The notes under the pieces: generated by a model
Told to the model about the DNA's origin: nothing
The model's input: the letters and a program-made list of their open reading frames with translations, nothing else
The model's database searches: none
In this document: one piece after another, positions 1-11,573 of the stretch
How the letters are laid out: every line of letters begins with the position of its first letter
How positions within the stretch are numbered: the first letter of the stretch is position 1
Position numbers and translations under genes: made by a program
Source: Mesocentrotus franciscanus
Lineage: Eukaryota > Echinodermata > Echinoidea > Camarodonta > Strongylocentrotidae
NCBI GenBank assembly: GCA_037976565.1
Contig: CP137686.1
Location: 4,134,019-4,198,018, forward strand
Direction of reading: 5' to 3'
Length of the DNA: 64,000 bases

Positions 1-272
1 AGCTCACAGGCAAAGGTAAAAACAGTGAAAACTAATATATAAGAATAATACGCATTAGAAGTAGTAAAAGAAACAAAAAACGACAATGTAATAATTCTAA
101 TTAACAGCGGAAAAACATCAAATCACTTAAAAGGCATTAAAATATCACCAAAAAGATTAGAAGAGGAGAAAAGATATAAGGAAATTGGTAGAGTAGAGAA
201 GGAAAGAGAAAAGAAAGAAAGAGAAGGAAGAGGGAGAGGGGAGAGAGAAATAAACCATGTCAAGAGCAGTAT
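1..272. other. A-rich/purine-rich flank, no gene seen
   Basis: AT-rich DNA with a short GA-rich tract at about 200-250. I see no exon, RNA gene or clear repeat boundary before the LINE fragment that begins near 273. Confidence 0.5.
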
Positions 273-920
273 ATGAATGGGCATTGTATCACACAGGTTC
301 AGAATGCTGCTGCTCGCCTTGTAACAAACTCTAGAAGATCATCACATATCACTCCTATCTTGAAATCTCTTCACTGGCTCCCTGTTCAACAGCGTGTGAT
401 CTATAAAATTCTTCTCTTAACCTATCGTGCACTAAATGATCTAGCTCCAGAATATATTTCATCCCTTCTATCTCCCCACTCCACAGGTCGTTCTGGTTTA
501 CGTTCATCACATAATAATGTTAGGCTTAAAGAAATACGTACCAAAAGAAATTGGGGGATCGAGCATTTGCATCAGCCGCTCCTTCTTTGTGGAATAAGTT
601 ACCTTTCTCTATTCAGACGGCCAACACTCTTTCTACTTTTAAAATTGGGCTTAAAACTCACCTGATGCTTAATGCATATTGTTAAATTTCAATGTTTTCT
701 TTATACAATGCATGCCAAACAAATAATCACCCTGTGCCACATTGTATATACCATGTCGATGCCATGATGAATTTACATGTAAGTTAATATTTAATATTTC
801 TTTAATCTTAAGTATGTTCAATTCCTAATATAAATTTAAATTTTTTGTATGCGCCTTGAGCATCTCTAGAGATGGATATGTTGCGCTTTATAAATATTGT
901 TATTATTATTATTATTATTT
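273..920 (+). mobile_element. 3' end of a CR1/L2-like LINE (reverse-transcriptase C-terminus and 3' UTR)
   Basis: The translation from 273 has the typical post-RT C-terminal block of CR1/L2-like elements: QNAAARLV, then HWLPVQQRVIYKILLLTYRAL and a leucine/serine-rich stretch. Near 555 the frame changes, and the expected AFASAAPSLWNKLP block continues in another frame to a stop near 684, so this copy is broken. A 3' UTR follows and ends at about 888-920 with TTGCGCTTTATAAATATT plus (ATT)n. The 5' two-thirds of the element is absent. The clade assignment is by motif memory only. Confidence 0.8.
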
Positions 921-2815
921 ATTAAAAAATTTGTCCTTGTACATACGTTTAAAGACATCGACAGATTTAGCATTTTGAAGAACATAAGGTAAACTATTCC
1001 TGATTTTACCACCAGCGTATCTAAAACAATTCTTAAAACATTCAAGAGTAGGCTTGGGTAAAACAACATTCAACGTATTGGCAAGTCTAGTGTTAAAACC
1101 ATGTCTGTCAAAAACCATTTCCACTTCATTGCACAATCGTACCGGGGCTTTTCTATGAATACAGTTGTAAATAATACATGCTAAAAATAGTCACGTCTAG
1201 TGTCAATGGATTGCCATTTCAATGAATTCATTATTATATTCAAACATTAACATCATAATCAAAATTCCCTACAACAATACGTGCAGCTCTTTTCTGTAGT
1301 CTTAAAAGAATATTTCTGTTTTTGAAATAACAGTTCCCCCATACGGAGCAAGAATAATCAAAGATTGGCTGTATGGTACATTTGTATATTTTATTCAAGA
1401 TGGAAGAGCTTAGAAACTTACTGAGCTTCTTAAACTAAAAATCTTATAACTTAACGATTTGCTAAGAGATTTAATGTGGATATCCCAAGATAATCTGTCA
1501 TCAATTTCAATTCCTAAATATCTGATACTTCTTACTTGTTCTATTATTTCATTATTAATATGCACCTTCAGACTAATTTTATTGTTACCTCGTGTGTTAC
1601 TACTCAACAGCATAACATTGCTCTAATTAGTATTAAAGGCATCGTTTAACAATGTCAAATCTGAGATGCATGGCCCAACGTGTTATCAGTGTCTGTGGTA
1701 TGGTGTAATATTGAAGCCCTAAAAAAATGGTGCTTCAAAATGATCATGAAGTACCTCAAAAAAAGTAAAAATCATTGAGTGACCGGTTTTACCATACTCA
1801 TTATTGCTAATAGACTGTATAGTTATAAAAACCGTTAGGAAAACGAATTCTGACATTTCTAATTCCAATCATAGATATCTTGATAATGAGACAGGCGATT
1901 GGCTTGTAAAAGTCATGGGATTCATGTATGACCTAAAGGTTTATAATCATGATTGCAGCATGAGCTAAATCCAGGATTTTTTTTTTAAATCTGAGGCAAA
2001 GTTACCCAATTCCTTTAATACGTAATCTATTTTTACAATACCATTCATTTATAGCATATAAATCTGCTTGGAGCTTAGATGTAATGATATTAATATCCAC
2101 ATCAGAAACATATAAGACAACATCATCAGCGTATATATTACATTAACCGTAAACAATCAGTTATATCATTTATAAAAACAAGAAAAAGGGAGGGGCCTAA
2201 AATACTCCCCTGAGGAATTTCTATAGTAATGTCCCTTGTATCGGATAGTTTACCATGACAATAAACTGCTTGTTTCCTATTAGATCAAAAACTAGAAAAT
2301 CATTCAAGTTCAGTATTTAAAATACCATACTTATTCAATTTGTGCAACAAAAGTTCATGGTCAATACAATCAAAACGTTTTGAAATATCAAGAAAACATA
2401 CACCAACTTTTTCCTTTTCATTAAAAGATTCATACCAATCATCAGTGACTCTATGTAAACATGTATTAGTTGAATGATTTGGAAAGAAAGCATATTGGTC
2501 AACACTAATAAGATGATTGGTCTGCAAGTAAGTTAAAAAGTGAGACTGAACTTCCTTTTCAAGCAATTTAGCAATATGACATACGACTGAGATGGGTCTA
2601 TAATTTGAAATATCATTCTTATCACCATTACCTTTAAAAACAGGCGTCGTTCTAGCCAGTTTCCAATCATCAGGAAAAATCCACAATTTAAACTTTCATT
2701 AAAAAGATAGTTGAGAGAAATATTAATATAAGGAGCTGAGATTTGAAGTAATTTTCTATCAAACTCTAAGATATCGATGCTATTATTATTTTGTTTATCC
2801 AGAGAGGCCTTATCA
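904..2815 (-). mobile_element. Broken Jockey/CR1-like LINE, reverse orientation, split by a MITE
   Basis: Read on the minus strand from about 2815 to 904. RT signatures are visible: FPDDWKLARTTPVFK and NYRPISVV (2300-2686), DISKRFDCIDHELL, a PQGSILGPLLF-like block in a shifted frame near 2170-2220, a YLGIEIDDRLSWDIHI block (1410-1613), and the C-terminal GGKIRNSLP block (915-1136). The minus-strand 3' end is the (AAT)n tract at about 904-920. Frames are broken several times. A separate repeat occupies 1633-2018 inside the element. No functional ORF remains. Confidence 0.8.
1633..2018 (+). mobile_element. MITE family B, copy 1 (TTAA-flanked, ~385 bp)
   Basis: Starts TTAAAGGCATCGTTTAAC and ends GTTACCCAATTCCTTTAA, imperfect terminal inverted repeats with TTAA on both sides. 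Related copies are at 17517-17897, 19921-20305 (reverse) and 37171-37548. It interrupts the reverse-oriented LINE: RT-like coding resumes on both sides, so it inserted after the LINE. Confidence 0.8.
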
Positions 2816-2929
2816 GCAAGAATGCTGTTGTTCCTTATGACCCTATATAGTTATTATTGCCCCAGCAATTGCCAAGTACCCATTTTACACCCGGGTGGAG
2901 AGTGGCAAATATGGATGAAATCCTTGCTA

Positions 2930-4250
2930 TTAGTAGTAGTAGTAGTATTTATTAAAAAAACAACATGCATGAAACATACAAAGCGAAATATTTACATTAT
3001 GATACATACGGTTGGATGGCCCTGCTCAGCAATAACAACATGCTATCGCTGGTTTTCAGAGGGGTCCAAAGCAACACATAGTACACAATATACGAAAAGT
3101 AAAATATAATTGAACACAATTAAACGATATCAAGGAAAAACAAAAGGAGACAGGCAATAAAGATAATCGGGGAGGTGTGGGTGTCGTTGTACGAAATAAC
3201 TATATAATATTAAAAAGGAAAGTGCTTGTTAATCTCAGAAATTTTCGATTTAAATATATATACACTGGTAAAAGATTTAACATCAATAGGAAGAGCATTA
3301 AACGCCTTTGCATAATTATTTATATTGGAATGACCTTTTCAAAGATTTTGTTCGTGGTTTTGGTAATCGTATATTTATTTCCGAAACGGGGATGGGGGTA
3401 GGGGTGAGTTACAGGCTCAAATTCATTTTTCTAAATAGGCAGGGATTCAGTCATTCAATATTTTATATGTTATTACAAGGGAATGATCATGTCTTCTTTT
3501 TTTCTAAGAATTGCCAGTCTAAGGCGTTTTGTAACTCAAGAACCAAAACATGGGATTCAGGTTTTATTCTTAATATTCTGTAATTTTTGTAGTTTATCCG
3601 TATACTTCTTGAAAGCTGACTTAGAAATAATATCACCATAATCAAATTGAGGAAGAATTAGTGATTATTTTTTTAATTAATTTAAAAACAGATTCACTTA
3701 ACGAAAGTCTTAAGCTTCCAAGAAAGCCAACCATTTTCCCATTCTTTTTTCAAAATAGTTTCAATATGCAACTTCCTATTTAAATTTTCATCACATATCA
3801 GACCAAGGTACTTAAAATGCCGAAATTGATTTTAAGGAGTGTTATGTAAGGAAACTCTTAATACAGTTTGCTTTGACATCATATGGTTGCTTCCTAAAAG
3901 CATACAATACATGTAGTCGTCTGACAATTGGCACTTAACTTAGTTTGGAACATGCAATTATAAACTTTTTCTAGGTCCGAATTAAGTGCAAGTTCACTCT
4001 TATGGATTGAAAAGTGAAAAAAATACAGGACCGTGTCATTGGCATGTAATTGTACCTGGCATGATTTTACACATTTAACTAAATCGTTTATATGAATAAT
4101 AAAAAGCAGATGTAACAGTAGGGAACTTTTTGGGACTCCACATGTTATAACAGATTCAAATGAAAGCTCGGAATTTAAAAGTATCTGACAAACTCTGTCC
4201 GTCATGTAACTTTTCAACCATGCACACGGGATACCAGTAATTTCTATTTT
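2930..4250 (-). mobile_element. Degenerate LINE fragment, reverse orientation
   Basis: On the minus strand 3894-4217 shows an RT palm-like segment with LLFIIHINDLVKCV followed by HANDTVLYFF, the catalytic YADD box altered to HAND. Near 3220-3340 there is a degraded C-terminal AFNALPIDVKSFT block. The 3' UTR-like end at about 2930-3090 resembles sequence at 59368-59460. Several frameshifts and stops make this a relic. Confidence 0.65.
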
Positions 4251-4335
4251 TTAAGCTTCGTAATCCAAGTATTTAGAAGATCTTATTTAGAAGATTTAGG
4301 TAATCAGCCATGGCATGAAATCCTTGATTGTACCT

Positions 4336-6490
4336 GTGTCAATGAAGCAGTCAATAAATGGGAAAGTTTTCTTATGAATGTTTTAATCACCATATGCCTA
4401 TCAGAAGCCAGAAAATAAGGGATAAGAAAACCCCATGGATGAATTCAGATATTTTTAAATTGATCAGAGAAAGGGATAAATTAAAACAAAAAGCTTGGAA
4501 AAAATAAAGATGAGAAAAAGATGAAAGAATACAGAAAATTAAGAAATAAAGTTACTTATGAGATTAGGAAAAGAAAGAAGAGCTATTACTCTGAACAATT
4601 ATTAAACATTAAAGTAAATGCTGGTAGCACCTGGAAGGTGTTGAAATCATTATTACCTTGTAATAATAGTAACAAAAACATAGTTCAAACCGATAAAGAA
4701 AAACTGTTTGAACAAAGTGAAAATTTGGATGAGTACTTTGCGAACGTTGGAAAACTTTTAGTATCTACAATTCCAATCACACATAAATCTGTTTTTGATC
4801 AAGAGTGTCAGGCTGTATTTTCATTTAATTTTAGAGTGATATCAGAGGAAGATGTTTTGAAAGAAGTTAAACTATTGACAAATAAATCTTCATGTGGAAT
4901 TGATGGAATATCTGCACAGCTATTGAAGTTGTCGGCTCCTGTTATAATTCCATCTTTAACATATTTGTTCAATAAATCACTGTTAGATTGTGTTTTTCCT
5001 AACCAATTTAAAACTGCTAAAGTGATACCATTATTTAAATCAGGAAACAAAGATGATCCTTCTAATTTTAGGCCCATATCCATTTTGTCATCCGTCTCAA
5101 AAATTCTGGAAAGACTAGTATGCAATCAACTGAATTCGTATATGAAAGAAAACAATATACTCTGCGCCGAGCAATCAGGTTTCGGGCAAAAGCATTCGAC
5201 TGTAACGTCTTTATTGAAAGTCACCGATGATTGGTTGAAAGCATTGGATGGAGGCCTTTATACTGGTGCTGTGTTTATCGATCTGAAAAAGGCGTTTGAC
5301 ACTGTGGACGTTCAAATACTTGTAAAAAAAACTTTCCGGCATCGGTGTTTCGAAGGACACTTTACCTTGGTTCGAAAGTTACTTGTATAACCGAAAGATG
5401 TGTACCTGTATTGATTCTGCTATATCAAATATTTTGAATATAGATTATGAAAGTCCTGAAGGGTCCATACTTGGCCCTATTTTATTTACTTTTTATAAAT
5501 GATCTTGTGAAACAAGTTTTAAAAAAATTGTAAATGGCATCTGTATGCAAATGATACTGTGCTATATTTTTCTCATAAAAGTGTTGATATTGTTGAAAAA
5601 AATATTAATTTCGATCTACGTAAAATATATAGCTGGCTATGCTGTAATAAACTCAGTCTTAACGTTGACAAAACCATTTGTATGTGATTTGGAACTGGTG
5701 CAAAGTTATCGAAATGTAAAATCTTAAATGTAAATACATCTGGTAAACGTATTGTTAAAAGAAATACTGTAAAATTTCTTAGAATGCATCTTGATACCAA
5801 GTTAAAATGGGATACTCATATTTACGAAATGTGTAGAAAAATAAGTAAAGTTATAATTTTTTTTGCTCGCCTTCGACATTTTATATCGGAATCCAATCTG
5901 AAGATGGTATATAATTCAATTATTCTTCCACTGTTTGATTATACAGATATTGTTTATGATTCGGCATGCAAGAAACACACTGACCGCCTACAAAAATACA
6001 AAACGGGGCGGGCCGTATCATTTTGAAAATTAATCCTTTTAACCATGTTTCAAATGACGATATTCATGTTAAATTAGGGTGGAAATCTCTCCAATCAAGA
6101 CGTAAATTGCATCTAAATATAATGGTCTATAAATCCCTGAATAATTTGGCTCCTCCTTATTTAGAGGAGTCCTTCAAATACTGTAATTATCCATATTCTC
6201 TACGATCACAAGGAAATATTAAAATCCCCAAACGAAAGAGTGAATGCTGCCGGAAAATGTTTTTGTATAAAGGCCCACGTGAGTACAATGACCTACCGTT
6301 TACTATTAAGCTATCCGACAGCTTAAAAACTTTTTGCAAAAATCTAAATTTAAGAAATTCAGTTTTGCTCTGATCTGTAATGGAATATGCTTGGGATGGG
6401 GGTTTTATGCTTCTCTTATATGTTTTAGGTTTTATTTGTATATAAATTATATTATTGTATGTTGTATTGTTATTCTCTTTGTTGCACAAT
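4336..6490 (+). mobile_element. Long but broken CR1/Jockey-like LINE, forward orientation
   Basis: The best preserved LINE here. A 289-codon frame (4521-5390) begins with a basic linker (RNKVTYEIRKRKKSYYSEQLL), then RT motifs: CGIDGISAQLLK, SNFRPISILSSVSKILERL, EQSGFGQKHST and AVFIDLKKAFDTVD. It breaks near 5330. The palm block with PILF..FINDL and a mutated YADD equivalent is at 5460-5580 in other frames. C-terminal pieces follow at 5784-6026 and 6023-6373 (YKSLNNLAPPYLEESF, then GPREYNDLP). No endonuclease domain is seen upstream, so it is 5' truncated. Several indels make it non-autonomous. Confidence 0.85.
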
Positions 6491-6675
6491 AGCTGTTATT
6501 ATCTTAATTTCCTGGACCCCAGGGAAGAACAGTTTTGATATTCTAACAAAGCTGAATAAGTTATCCAGCCGTTCACTATACCATTGAATTTACTATCTAC
6601 ATGCATTTTCTTTATATTGTTTTTTAATATTGTGATATGGGAATTAAATACCCATACCAATACCAAAATTTTTTA

Positions 6676-6790
6676 AGTCAACGAAAACAGCACTCGTATA
6701 CTCATTTTTATCGATTGCCTAAAGCCAGTCGTTACCTTCATGGGTGTAGTGATAGTACAATGGCGCGGCCTGAAACCAGATAGTTCGGAC
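6676..6790 (-). mobile_element. Short LINE RT fragment, reverse orientation
   Basis: The minus-strand translation contains ASELSGFRPRHCTITTPMKV, matching the RT finger motif (E/S)QSGFRPxHST...LLKVTDD seen in the larger LINE at 5170-5240. Only about 40 residues are recognisable. Confidence 0.55.
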
Positions 6791-6799
6791 GCCAAAATG

Positions 6800-7748
6800 T
6801 TATTACAACCCTCAACAATTGAATTGAGAGTCAACTGAATGAACCACTGTACCACGGCAACGGTGTATAAGCTAATTGCGTTCACAGGCTGATTAGCGCA
6901 AGTAATAATGCAACAGAATGACGCACTGTACGTGTTCAGCATCCATTCGCGCATACGAGGAATCATTAATTTTTGCACCATTGCTTGCGCTAATCAAACC
7001 GTGGAGGCAAATAATGCATACACTCATAACAGCAACGTTTGCGCTGTTCAATTTTGTATTCATAATTTGTACGAAATATCACTCTCACATGACGCATCAA
7101 AGACCGCGCCAGTCGTTGACGCAGCCCTGCGTCAAGCAAATGACTCCTCGTGTACAACGATTATTGTTTTGCGATCTTGTGCCGTGTATTGGAATGTGCT
7201 AAAGCCAAGTTGATAATATTCGAGCACCAGAAGTGGCAGTGCTAGACATTAGCGCTATACGGGAACCCACTATCGTAATTATGATCATAAATGCCCAATA
7301 TCATTATTCAATGCTAATTATTTAATTGCCTGTAATAGATTTCAAATGTAAACTAAATTTTCCTTTTCTCTACAGATCCTTTCTTCTCTTTGTTGACGAT
7401 CTTCCCCAGTTTGTCTCCTTTTCTGTTCTTGCTATATTATGAAAAATATTTGTTAATGATTATTATCATTATGTTCGATGGCTAGAGTTTATTATCATTT
7501 TAAAGTGCTATAGGTTGAACAATTCTGCTTCATTTCTTATCCCATGTTCGTTCCTTAATTTGTCAGTTTTGGTGAATTTATTCTTCCATATAACTTTGAA
7601 CAATGCAACTTTGAACAATGCAACTATGCAATCTTTGTATGTATCAATATTTAGACTTTTTGTTTTAAACTAATTTACTTTCAATAAAGCGACATAAAAT
7701 AATGAAGAAAACAAATTATCCTATTACATCCTCGTTCTCTGGTTACAG
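6800..7748. other. Unassigned stretch upstream of the first visible CAP exon
   Basis: I see no convincing exon. A short inverted repeat is visible: TGATTAGCGCAAG at about 6890-6905 and its complement at about 6980-6998. The 5' exon of the CAP gene (signal peptide and first helix) would be expected here or further left but was not found. Confidence 0.4.
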
Positions 7749-7976
7749 AAATGGAGCAATATGATTGCAGATTTGGCACAGACGCGGGCTAACCAATGCG
7801 ACTCCGGAGACACTGACAGGCACTTTACAACAGAATATAGTAGTGGTGGAGGCACGAACACCGCCTTTGGGCTCGACAGTATTTCTTCTTTGATGGATTC
7901 GTGGTATAATGAGAAGGCTGATTATAACTTCGAAGACAACACATGTGCTGCCACAACCTGTGCCGACTACACTCAG
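7749..7976 (+). CDS. CAP gene exon (core helices)
   Basis: Acceptor ...GGTTACAG|AAATGG, donor CTCAG|GTAAGT, 76 codons, phase 0 at both ends. It encodes the WSNMIADLAQTRANQC helix, a Gly/Ser/Thr-rich loop, the SLMDSWYNE helix and the C...CADYTQ segment. The first methionine inside it (7761) is not taken as the start, because the CAP helix already runs upstream of it. Confidence 0.8.
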
Positions 7977-10101
7977 GTAAGTTTCAAAGCTCAAAACCTT
8001 TTCTAGCCATCGACAATACATACAATTAACAACTAAATTATTCATACCCTTACCAAGTTTGGTCATTTTTAAGTTCGTGATAAAAAGATTTTTCCTTATT
8101 TATGTTTCTTGAACATGTGACACATTACAGCTTCTATCTAAAAGTATTCAACAAAGGCCCTAATTCAACCAGTCCGCCTTTTATTCTTGAGTTACGAAAA
8201 ACATATTTAAATTTACCAGAGGTTTGAATAATTTAACTGTATGTTGGTGGCGTTCTTTTAACAAAAGGCGTACGACGACGACGACGATGATAGTGATGAT
8301 GATGATGATTATTATTATTACTATCATTATTATTATAAATATTATTATTTGTATTATCGTTATTATCATCATCATTATTATTTTGTTATAAATTATTATC
8401 ATTATCCTTATTATCGTTATTATTATAAGTATATTAGTAGTACATGTAGTAGAAGTAGTGGTAGTCGTCGTTGTTGTCGTTGTTGTTGTTATTTTTGTCC
8501 TTTGATTGTCATTACCATGTTGTTGTTGTTTTTTCATTTTGGTATATACAGATCGTCTGGGCTGATACCATTCAGATTGGATGTGGCAAGGCTGAATGTC
8601 CGACAACGACTGGAGGCACAACGGAAAATTTCAATTTATTAGTCTGTAACTACTCACCCGGGTAATATATTGTCATCATGGCATGGTCATTCATTGTTCC
8701 CATTTTTACCGGGGATATATTAACCCACACACACACACACACAAACACACACAAACACCCACAAACACATACACTTTTAAACAAGGCTCTAGTTTATAAA
8801 TGTATATATATATTTAAATACATGTACGCAATATATGATGAAAATAGAGACGATTAATGCTTTATAGAACCAACAGTTGTATTAGGTCACGTGGCCTAAT
8901 AAAAACTGTTGGATTTAAAGCGGATGACTTTATCTTCATCATTGCGTACTTGTATTCATATATATATATATATATATGCGTGTGTGTGTGTGTGTGTGTG
9001 TGTAATGAAATGCAACAGTTTTTAATAGGTTGTTAGTAGATTTAAGTAAAAAGCTATTCTTTATATGTTTTTTGCATCATCCTAATGCATCTTTAATGAT
9101 AGTCGTGTGAATGTACTTTACCACTTTCATGACAACTCAGAGTGAAATAATTGACTTTAGTTCATAAAATCATGAGAAAACAAACTTGGTCGAGTTGTCC
9201 AGTTCGAGTGAGACCCTACCCTGGACAACTAGACCTAGTCGAGTTGTCCAGGGCCTGTGGTAGGGTTACCCAGGGTCGATCTGTCTGTTGGGCGGGCTGT
9301 CAGGACCCATATAGAGACCTACTAATATATGTATAAAGATTACAAATAATTTAGGCCTAATGTGGAAATTCGTCCGTCATGGTTATAGAAATAATTTTGA
9401 AAAAAGTTTGAATAAAGATTTGGATAAAGAGTTTCAATTCACTATTACCGGTTTCAATCTATTTCGTCAGATAGTGAATTCAACATTACAAACAAGTGCA
9501 ACAAACTGTATACCAAAAATTAGTACATGACTGTGTACATTGCGTTGAAATGGTACATTGCTTGGCAACGAAATTAGCATATTATGTATTGTTACATCAT
9601 AGTCATAATTTATATATTTACCTTTCTCTATTCGTGGAGAAAAAAAATATCGGAGAGACAGGAGATATATGTATTTTAAGGAATAGAATGATAATTTAAT
9701 TCATCGTAAACAAATCAGAAATAAAATCAAATACTTAATATAAGTAAACATATTTCAAGATGTGCAAAAAGAAAAAACTCTGATGATATACAATTCTATA
9801 AAATTAAGAAAAGAAAACGAAACTAAACGTAAGACCCCCAAGAAAAAAAGTACAATGCATGTTATAGAAAAATTTCCACCACAGCTGAACAAGTTTCAAT
9901 TCAAAATAGTGAAGAATGTTGGGTTTATTAAACTTGTCCTTGAGCTGATTTCTCGAAAGTCTTGATATTGAATCGTTCTTTTACTCTCTTCCAGAGGTAA
10001 CGTGGGGACAGATCAGCCATATGAATCAGGTACGTCTTGTTCTAATTGCCCTAGCGGTATGGGACCTGTTACATTTAGCTGCTATGATAATCTCTGCACC
10101 T
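7749..10101 (+). CDS. Secreted CAP/CRISP-family protein, partial (three clear exons)
   Basis: Exons 7749-7976, 8552-8661 and 9995-10101 join in frame with consensus GT-AG sites. They encode about 148 residues of a CAP (PR-1/CRISP/SCP) domain: WSNMIADLAQTRANQC, SWYNE, the YTQIVWADT signature, IGCGKAEC, NLLVCNYSP, then GNVGTDQPYESG and the CxxCPxG / NLC hinge. CAP proteins are secreted, cysteine-stabilised alpha-beta-alpha folds; many bind sterols or act in venom, fertilisation or immunity, but no specific role can be assigned here. The usual GHYTQ is ADYTQ, so the conserved cavity histidine is replaced by Asp. The usual GEN(L/I) box before the Trp-Tyr helix is not recognisable. The N-terminus with the signal peptide is missing. 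A likely terminal exon lies at 11297-11310. Confidence 0.8.
8021..8241 (+). mobile_element. MITE family G, copy 1 (TA-flanked, mariner-like), in CAP intron
   Basis: About 220 bp with inverted ends: TACAATTAACAACTAAATTA at the left, and GGTTTGAATAATTTAACTGTA at the right, which reads as the reverse complement with mismatches. Copies at 44949-45185 and 52576-52846. TA at both edges suggests a Tc1/mariner-type target site. Confidence 0.65.
8278..8500. repeat. Compound trinucleotide microsatellite (GAT/ATT/GTT)n
   Basis: A run of ACG, ATG, ATT, ATC and GTT triplets in the CAP intron. The reading frames across it are low-complexity artefacts. Confidence 0.9.
8552..8661 (+). CDS. CAP gene exon (CAP1 signature)
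   Basis: Acceptor ...TATACAG|ATCGTC, donor ACCCGG|GTAATA; 36 codons plus 2 bases. Joined to the preceding exon it completes YTQ-IVWADTIQIGCG, the CAP1 signature, followed by a Thr/Gly-rich loop and the LLVCNYSPG strand. Confidence 0.8.
8730..9003. repeat. (CA)n, (TA)n and (TG)n microsatellites with intervening unique DNA
   Basis: CA-rich tract at about 8730-8775, TA-rich at 8806-8815 and 8958-8978, and (TG)n at 8980-9003. All lie in the intron between the second and third CAP exons. Confidence 0.85.
9995..10101 (+). CDS. CAP gene exon (hinge region)
   Basis: Acceptor CTTCCAG|AGGTAAC, donor CACCT|GTAAGT. It encodes GNVGTDQPYESGTSCSNCPSG followed by CYDNLCT, the strand and CxxC hinge that closes CAP domains in CRISP-like proteins. 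If the donor is ignored the frame runs into repeat DNA and stops near 10154, so splicing is preferred. Confidence 0.75.
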
Positions 10102-10131
10102 GTAAGTATTCAATTCAATTCAATTACGATA

Positions 10132-10624
10132 AAAGCAGAAAAAAGGAACAATAAATTAGTGACAGTTTTAGAGCAATATTCGATTGAAATTAGGAAAGTT
10201 ATACATTTTTGAAGTTTTCATCAGTGGAACACAAATTGGCAACACTGTGACGTATCTTGCGAGCTCCTCTCCAATTCTCTCTGTACAGAAAATTTCATAA
10301 ACTTTCATTTTCTTAGTTATTGATGACATAATAGTAAGTGTCGTACGGGGGTTGTATAAAAACAGTTTGCAATGATTTTATTTAGGGTGAATGTATGATT
10401 GAAAATGTTCAGAAGGGAAAATATAATTTTTTACTTTTTTAGTACAGGGGACCTCGCAAGATACGACACAGAGTTGCCAATTTGTATTTGATTGATCACA
10501 CCTTCAAAATTCATAACTTTCCTTCTTGTAATCGGTTTGCTTCAAACTGTCACTGACCTGTTTCTTTCATTTCTCTGCTTCTATTAAAACCAATTCAATA
10601 TCAGGGTGGATTACCCCTTTAAAC
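10132..10624 (+). mobile_element. MITE family C, copy 1 (foldback; left end missing)
   Basis: Shares with 16428-16958 the inner arm ACAAATTGGCAACACTGTGA and its inverted partner near 10480, and the right end ATCAGGGTGGATTACCCCTTT. The left terminal repeat is absent. It starts about 30 bp after the CAP hinge-exon donor. Confidence 0.65.
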
Positions 10625-11027
10625 ATGACTGGTATAGTCACAAACTGAACTGTACATATTTCTACAGTGCAAGTAAAATACAATATTTATACAAATTGCA
10701 GCAATAAGAAAACACGTACAATAGAAAGTAATAGGTACACGAAATAGATTACAGTAATAACACAGTAATACAAAAGCATATAAATGACTGTTAAATACAT
10801 TAGCATTGCATCCAATTACCTCACTGCTCTCATTGTAAACATATTGCACGATAATGAACAGTACTAGGTCAAAGAAAAGGAAGGATGTGTTTCTGGAAAG
10901 ATAAATATACTGTAAGCAACAAAATACGAGATATAAGATACTGAATTGAGGAAGAAAAAGAGTGGTGGATTCTATTTGAAACAGGAAAGAGAAACACAGG
11001 TATCCCTTTACCCATTTACACCGGGGG

Positions 11028-11072
11028 TCCGTTTCATAAAACTTACCACCGAGGTTAACTTTGCCTTTAATT
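11028..11072 (+). repeat. Fragment of foldback family F
   Basis: Contains TCCGTTTCATAAAACTTACC, matching the left end of the elements at 31512, 37571 and 44662. Only one arm is present. Confidence 0.4.
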
Positions 11073-11296
11073 CATATTGTTGTAATACGTGGTAGATGCA
11101 TTCGATGCGTTATATTTATAATAATAATAATAGTGAACGTGTATGATGCGCCATGTCTGTCAAAATATTGACACTCCTGGCGCTGTTGTGAGAAAGTTGT
11201 ATTATTGTGGGCATACGACTATTAAGTAATTCAAGAAAGAAAGTTAAATACACATAAGTTTAAGTTTAACATCTTCTCATTATTATTCTCTTTCAG

Positions 11297-11310
11297 TGGT
11301 AGTTGGCTAA
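11297..11310 (+). CDS. Possible terminal exon of the CAP gene
   Basis: A good acceptor (pyrimidine tract, TTTCAG|TGGTAG) at 11296. In the phase left by the 10101 donor it adds LVVG and the stop TAA (11308-11310), ending the protein shortly after the NLCT hinge. Inferred from splice signals only; a later exon is possible. Confidence 0.35.
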
Positions 11311-11573
11311 TGGCTTTGCCAGGCTGACATGACAACGAGATTGGACTGAACTACCCAACAGCCAACTCCAACACCTCCAAAGGACCTGATTACATTTTTA
11401 AATTTTACTTCTACTCATCTTGACTTCGCGGTAATGCGTTAAACCGCCACACAAACCCGGGCTTTTTTTTTGTAAGGGTTAAAACCTGCTGGTTGTGGTT
11501 TACTTCAGTTAATATATATAAAGGCCTTCTTTTCATTGATATCGGGAAATCTGTGTTGGTAAAACCTATCCTT

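Noticed and set aside
10021..10212. 63-codon frame overlapping the CAP hinge exon
   Set aside because: Out of frame with the CAP peptide and runs into MITE DNA.
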